Shown here: positions 5,036 through 5,437 of the stretch, piece after piece | How positions within the stretch are numbered: position 1 is the first letter of the stretch | Layout: each line of letters opens with the position of its first letter | Origin: Treponema sp. UBA3870 | GTDB lineage: Bacteria; Spirochaetota; Spirochaetia; Treponematales; Treponemataceae | Direction of reading: 5' to 3' | DNA: 5,437 nucleotides | NCBI GenBank assembly: GCA_002392275.1 | Contig: DGGQ01000110.1 | Coordinates: forward strand, 1 to 5,437 | Position numbers and translations under genes: made by a program | The notes under the pieces: model-generated | What the model saw: the letters and a program-made list of their open reading frames with translations, nothing else | What the model was told of the DNA's origin: nothing | Database searches by the model: none

Positions 5036-5039
5036 TCAA

Positions 5040-5437
5040 TTATATCCCATTGGTATAGCTTTCATTTAATACTGTAAACTGACCGTCTTGAAAAACTGTT
5101 TCCAGAAATAAATGCCCTCCAAACCAGTTTATCTCAATCCTATAGTTACTATTTTCTGTGAATTTTTCCTTACAGTCTGAAATATCCTTTTTTATAATAA
5201 CTTCTCTTTCATTCTTTTCGTATTCTAAAATTGAAAAGAAATAATATAGATCAATTGTGTGTATTTCTCCAATCCGTTTTGATTTATTAGTGTTGTCTAA
5301 TATTATTGTAACAATGTCATTTGAATCAATATTGATAGATTTCACTAATGGTTTCTTATAATCTTCACTATTTCGTTTTATTAAAAAACAACTGGAGAAA
5401 GCGAAAGAAGAGAATAATAGCCCGAAATTCGACTTTT
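5040..5437 (-). CDS. Lipoprotein of unknown function, start beyond the window edge
   Basis: The minus-strand frame stops at TAA (5042-5040) and is open all the way to the right edge, giving about 131 visible codons. A GTG at 5345 would give a 101-residue protein, but the upstream codons are in frame without a stop and encode a signal-peptide core: KSNFGLLFSSFAFSSC, directly before FLIKRNSED. The FSSC is a lipobox of the relaxed spirochaete type, with the Cys codon near 5388, so the true start probably lies a few codons past 5437. The mature part is polar and mixed, with a hydrophobic/aromatic C-terminal stretch (INWFGGHLFLETVF). I recognise no family. The codons are AT-rich like the other right-hand genes. 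It should be membrane-anchored and face the periplasm or the surface. Confidence 0.7.
   Translation of the reverse strand, partial: KSNFGLLFSSFAFSSCFLIKRNSEDYKKPLVKSINIDSNDIVTIILDNTNKSKRIGEIHTIDLYYFFSILEYEKNEREVIIKKDISDCKEKFTENSNYRIEINWFGGHLFLETVFQDGQFTVLNESYTNGI

Larger units (their letters stand above)
4488..5039. other. 550-bp stretch without a convincing protein gene, dense in palindromes
   Basis: This gap between the NERD gene and the minus-strand lipoprotein gene divides in three. The first part (to about 4700) is a GC-richer structured element with a minus-strand promoter. The second (4732-4905) has a 7-bp inverted repeat, TTCAAGG (4732-4738) and CCTTGAA (4748-4754), followed by seven tandem palindromic repeats. 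The third (4901-5035) has three further perfect hairpins inside a 9-bp inverted repeat. Open frames cross it on both strands, but they read straight through repeats and hairpins and have poor starts, so I do not call them genes. I see no transposase, tRNA or CRISPR array. Confidence 0.6.

Noticed and set aside
4833..5069. Plus-strand open frame of 78 codons (begins MYGNKMFHIWKRN)
   Set aside because: Its first third is the 22-bp repeat read in shifting frames and the rest crosses three hairpins. It has no ribosome site and overlaps the lipoprotein 3' end.

Overview
The window looks like a chromosomal segment from a spirochaete, most likely a gut or rumen-type Treponema. This is an inference. 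It rests on the gene types, on a spirochaete-style relaxed lipobox in the right-hand lipoprotein, and on my unverified memory of GAAAC/GTTTC repeat tracts in treponeme genomes. No rRNA or marker gene is present to prove it.

The left part (1-3415) is compact, moderately GC-rich and reads entirely on the + strand. It holds the C-terminal tail of an unidentified protein, a single-domain prephenate dehydrogenase (tyrosine synthesis), a LacI-family regulator, and a cellobiose 2-epimerase/N-acylglucosamine 2-epimerase family enzyme. The regulator and the epimerase are 12 bp apart and probably form a two-gene sugar-use operon. A good promoter lies just before the regulator gene, so close that its transcript would be leaderless or nearly so.

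The right part (3416-5437) changes abruptly to AT-rich, accessory-type DNA. It carries a small exported protein with four TG-x(2-3)-W motifs, a membrane-anchored NERD-domain protein whose C-terminus runs into a hairpin-rich element, about 550 bp without a convincing protein gene, and the 3' portion of a minus-strand lipoprotein gene that continues past the right edge.

The gene-free stretch (4488-5039) is the most interesting part. First comes a GC-richer element (about 4441-4700) with a minus-strand promoter, mutually exclusive hairpins, a U8 run, a perfect Shine-Dalgarno, a 13-codon ORF and a 12-bp hairpin. Then come seven tandem 22-bp repeats (4752-4905). Each is a 6-3-6 palindrome plus a 7-bp spacer, and several base changes between copies are compensatory, so the dyad itself appears to be conserved. 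After that there are three more perfect hairpins, enclosed by a 9-bp inverted repeat.
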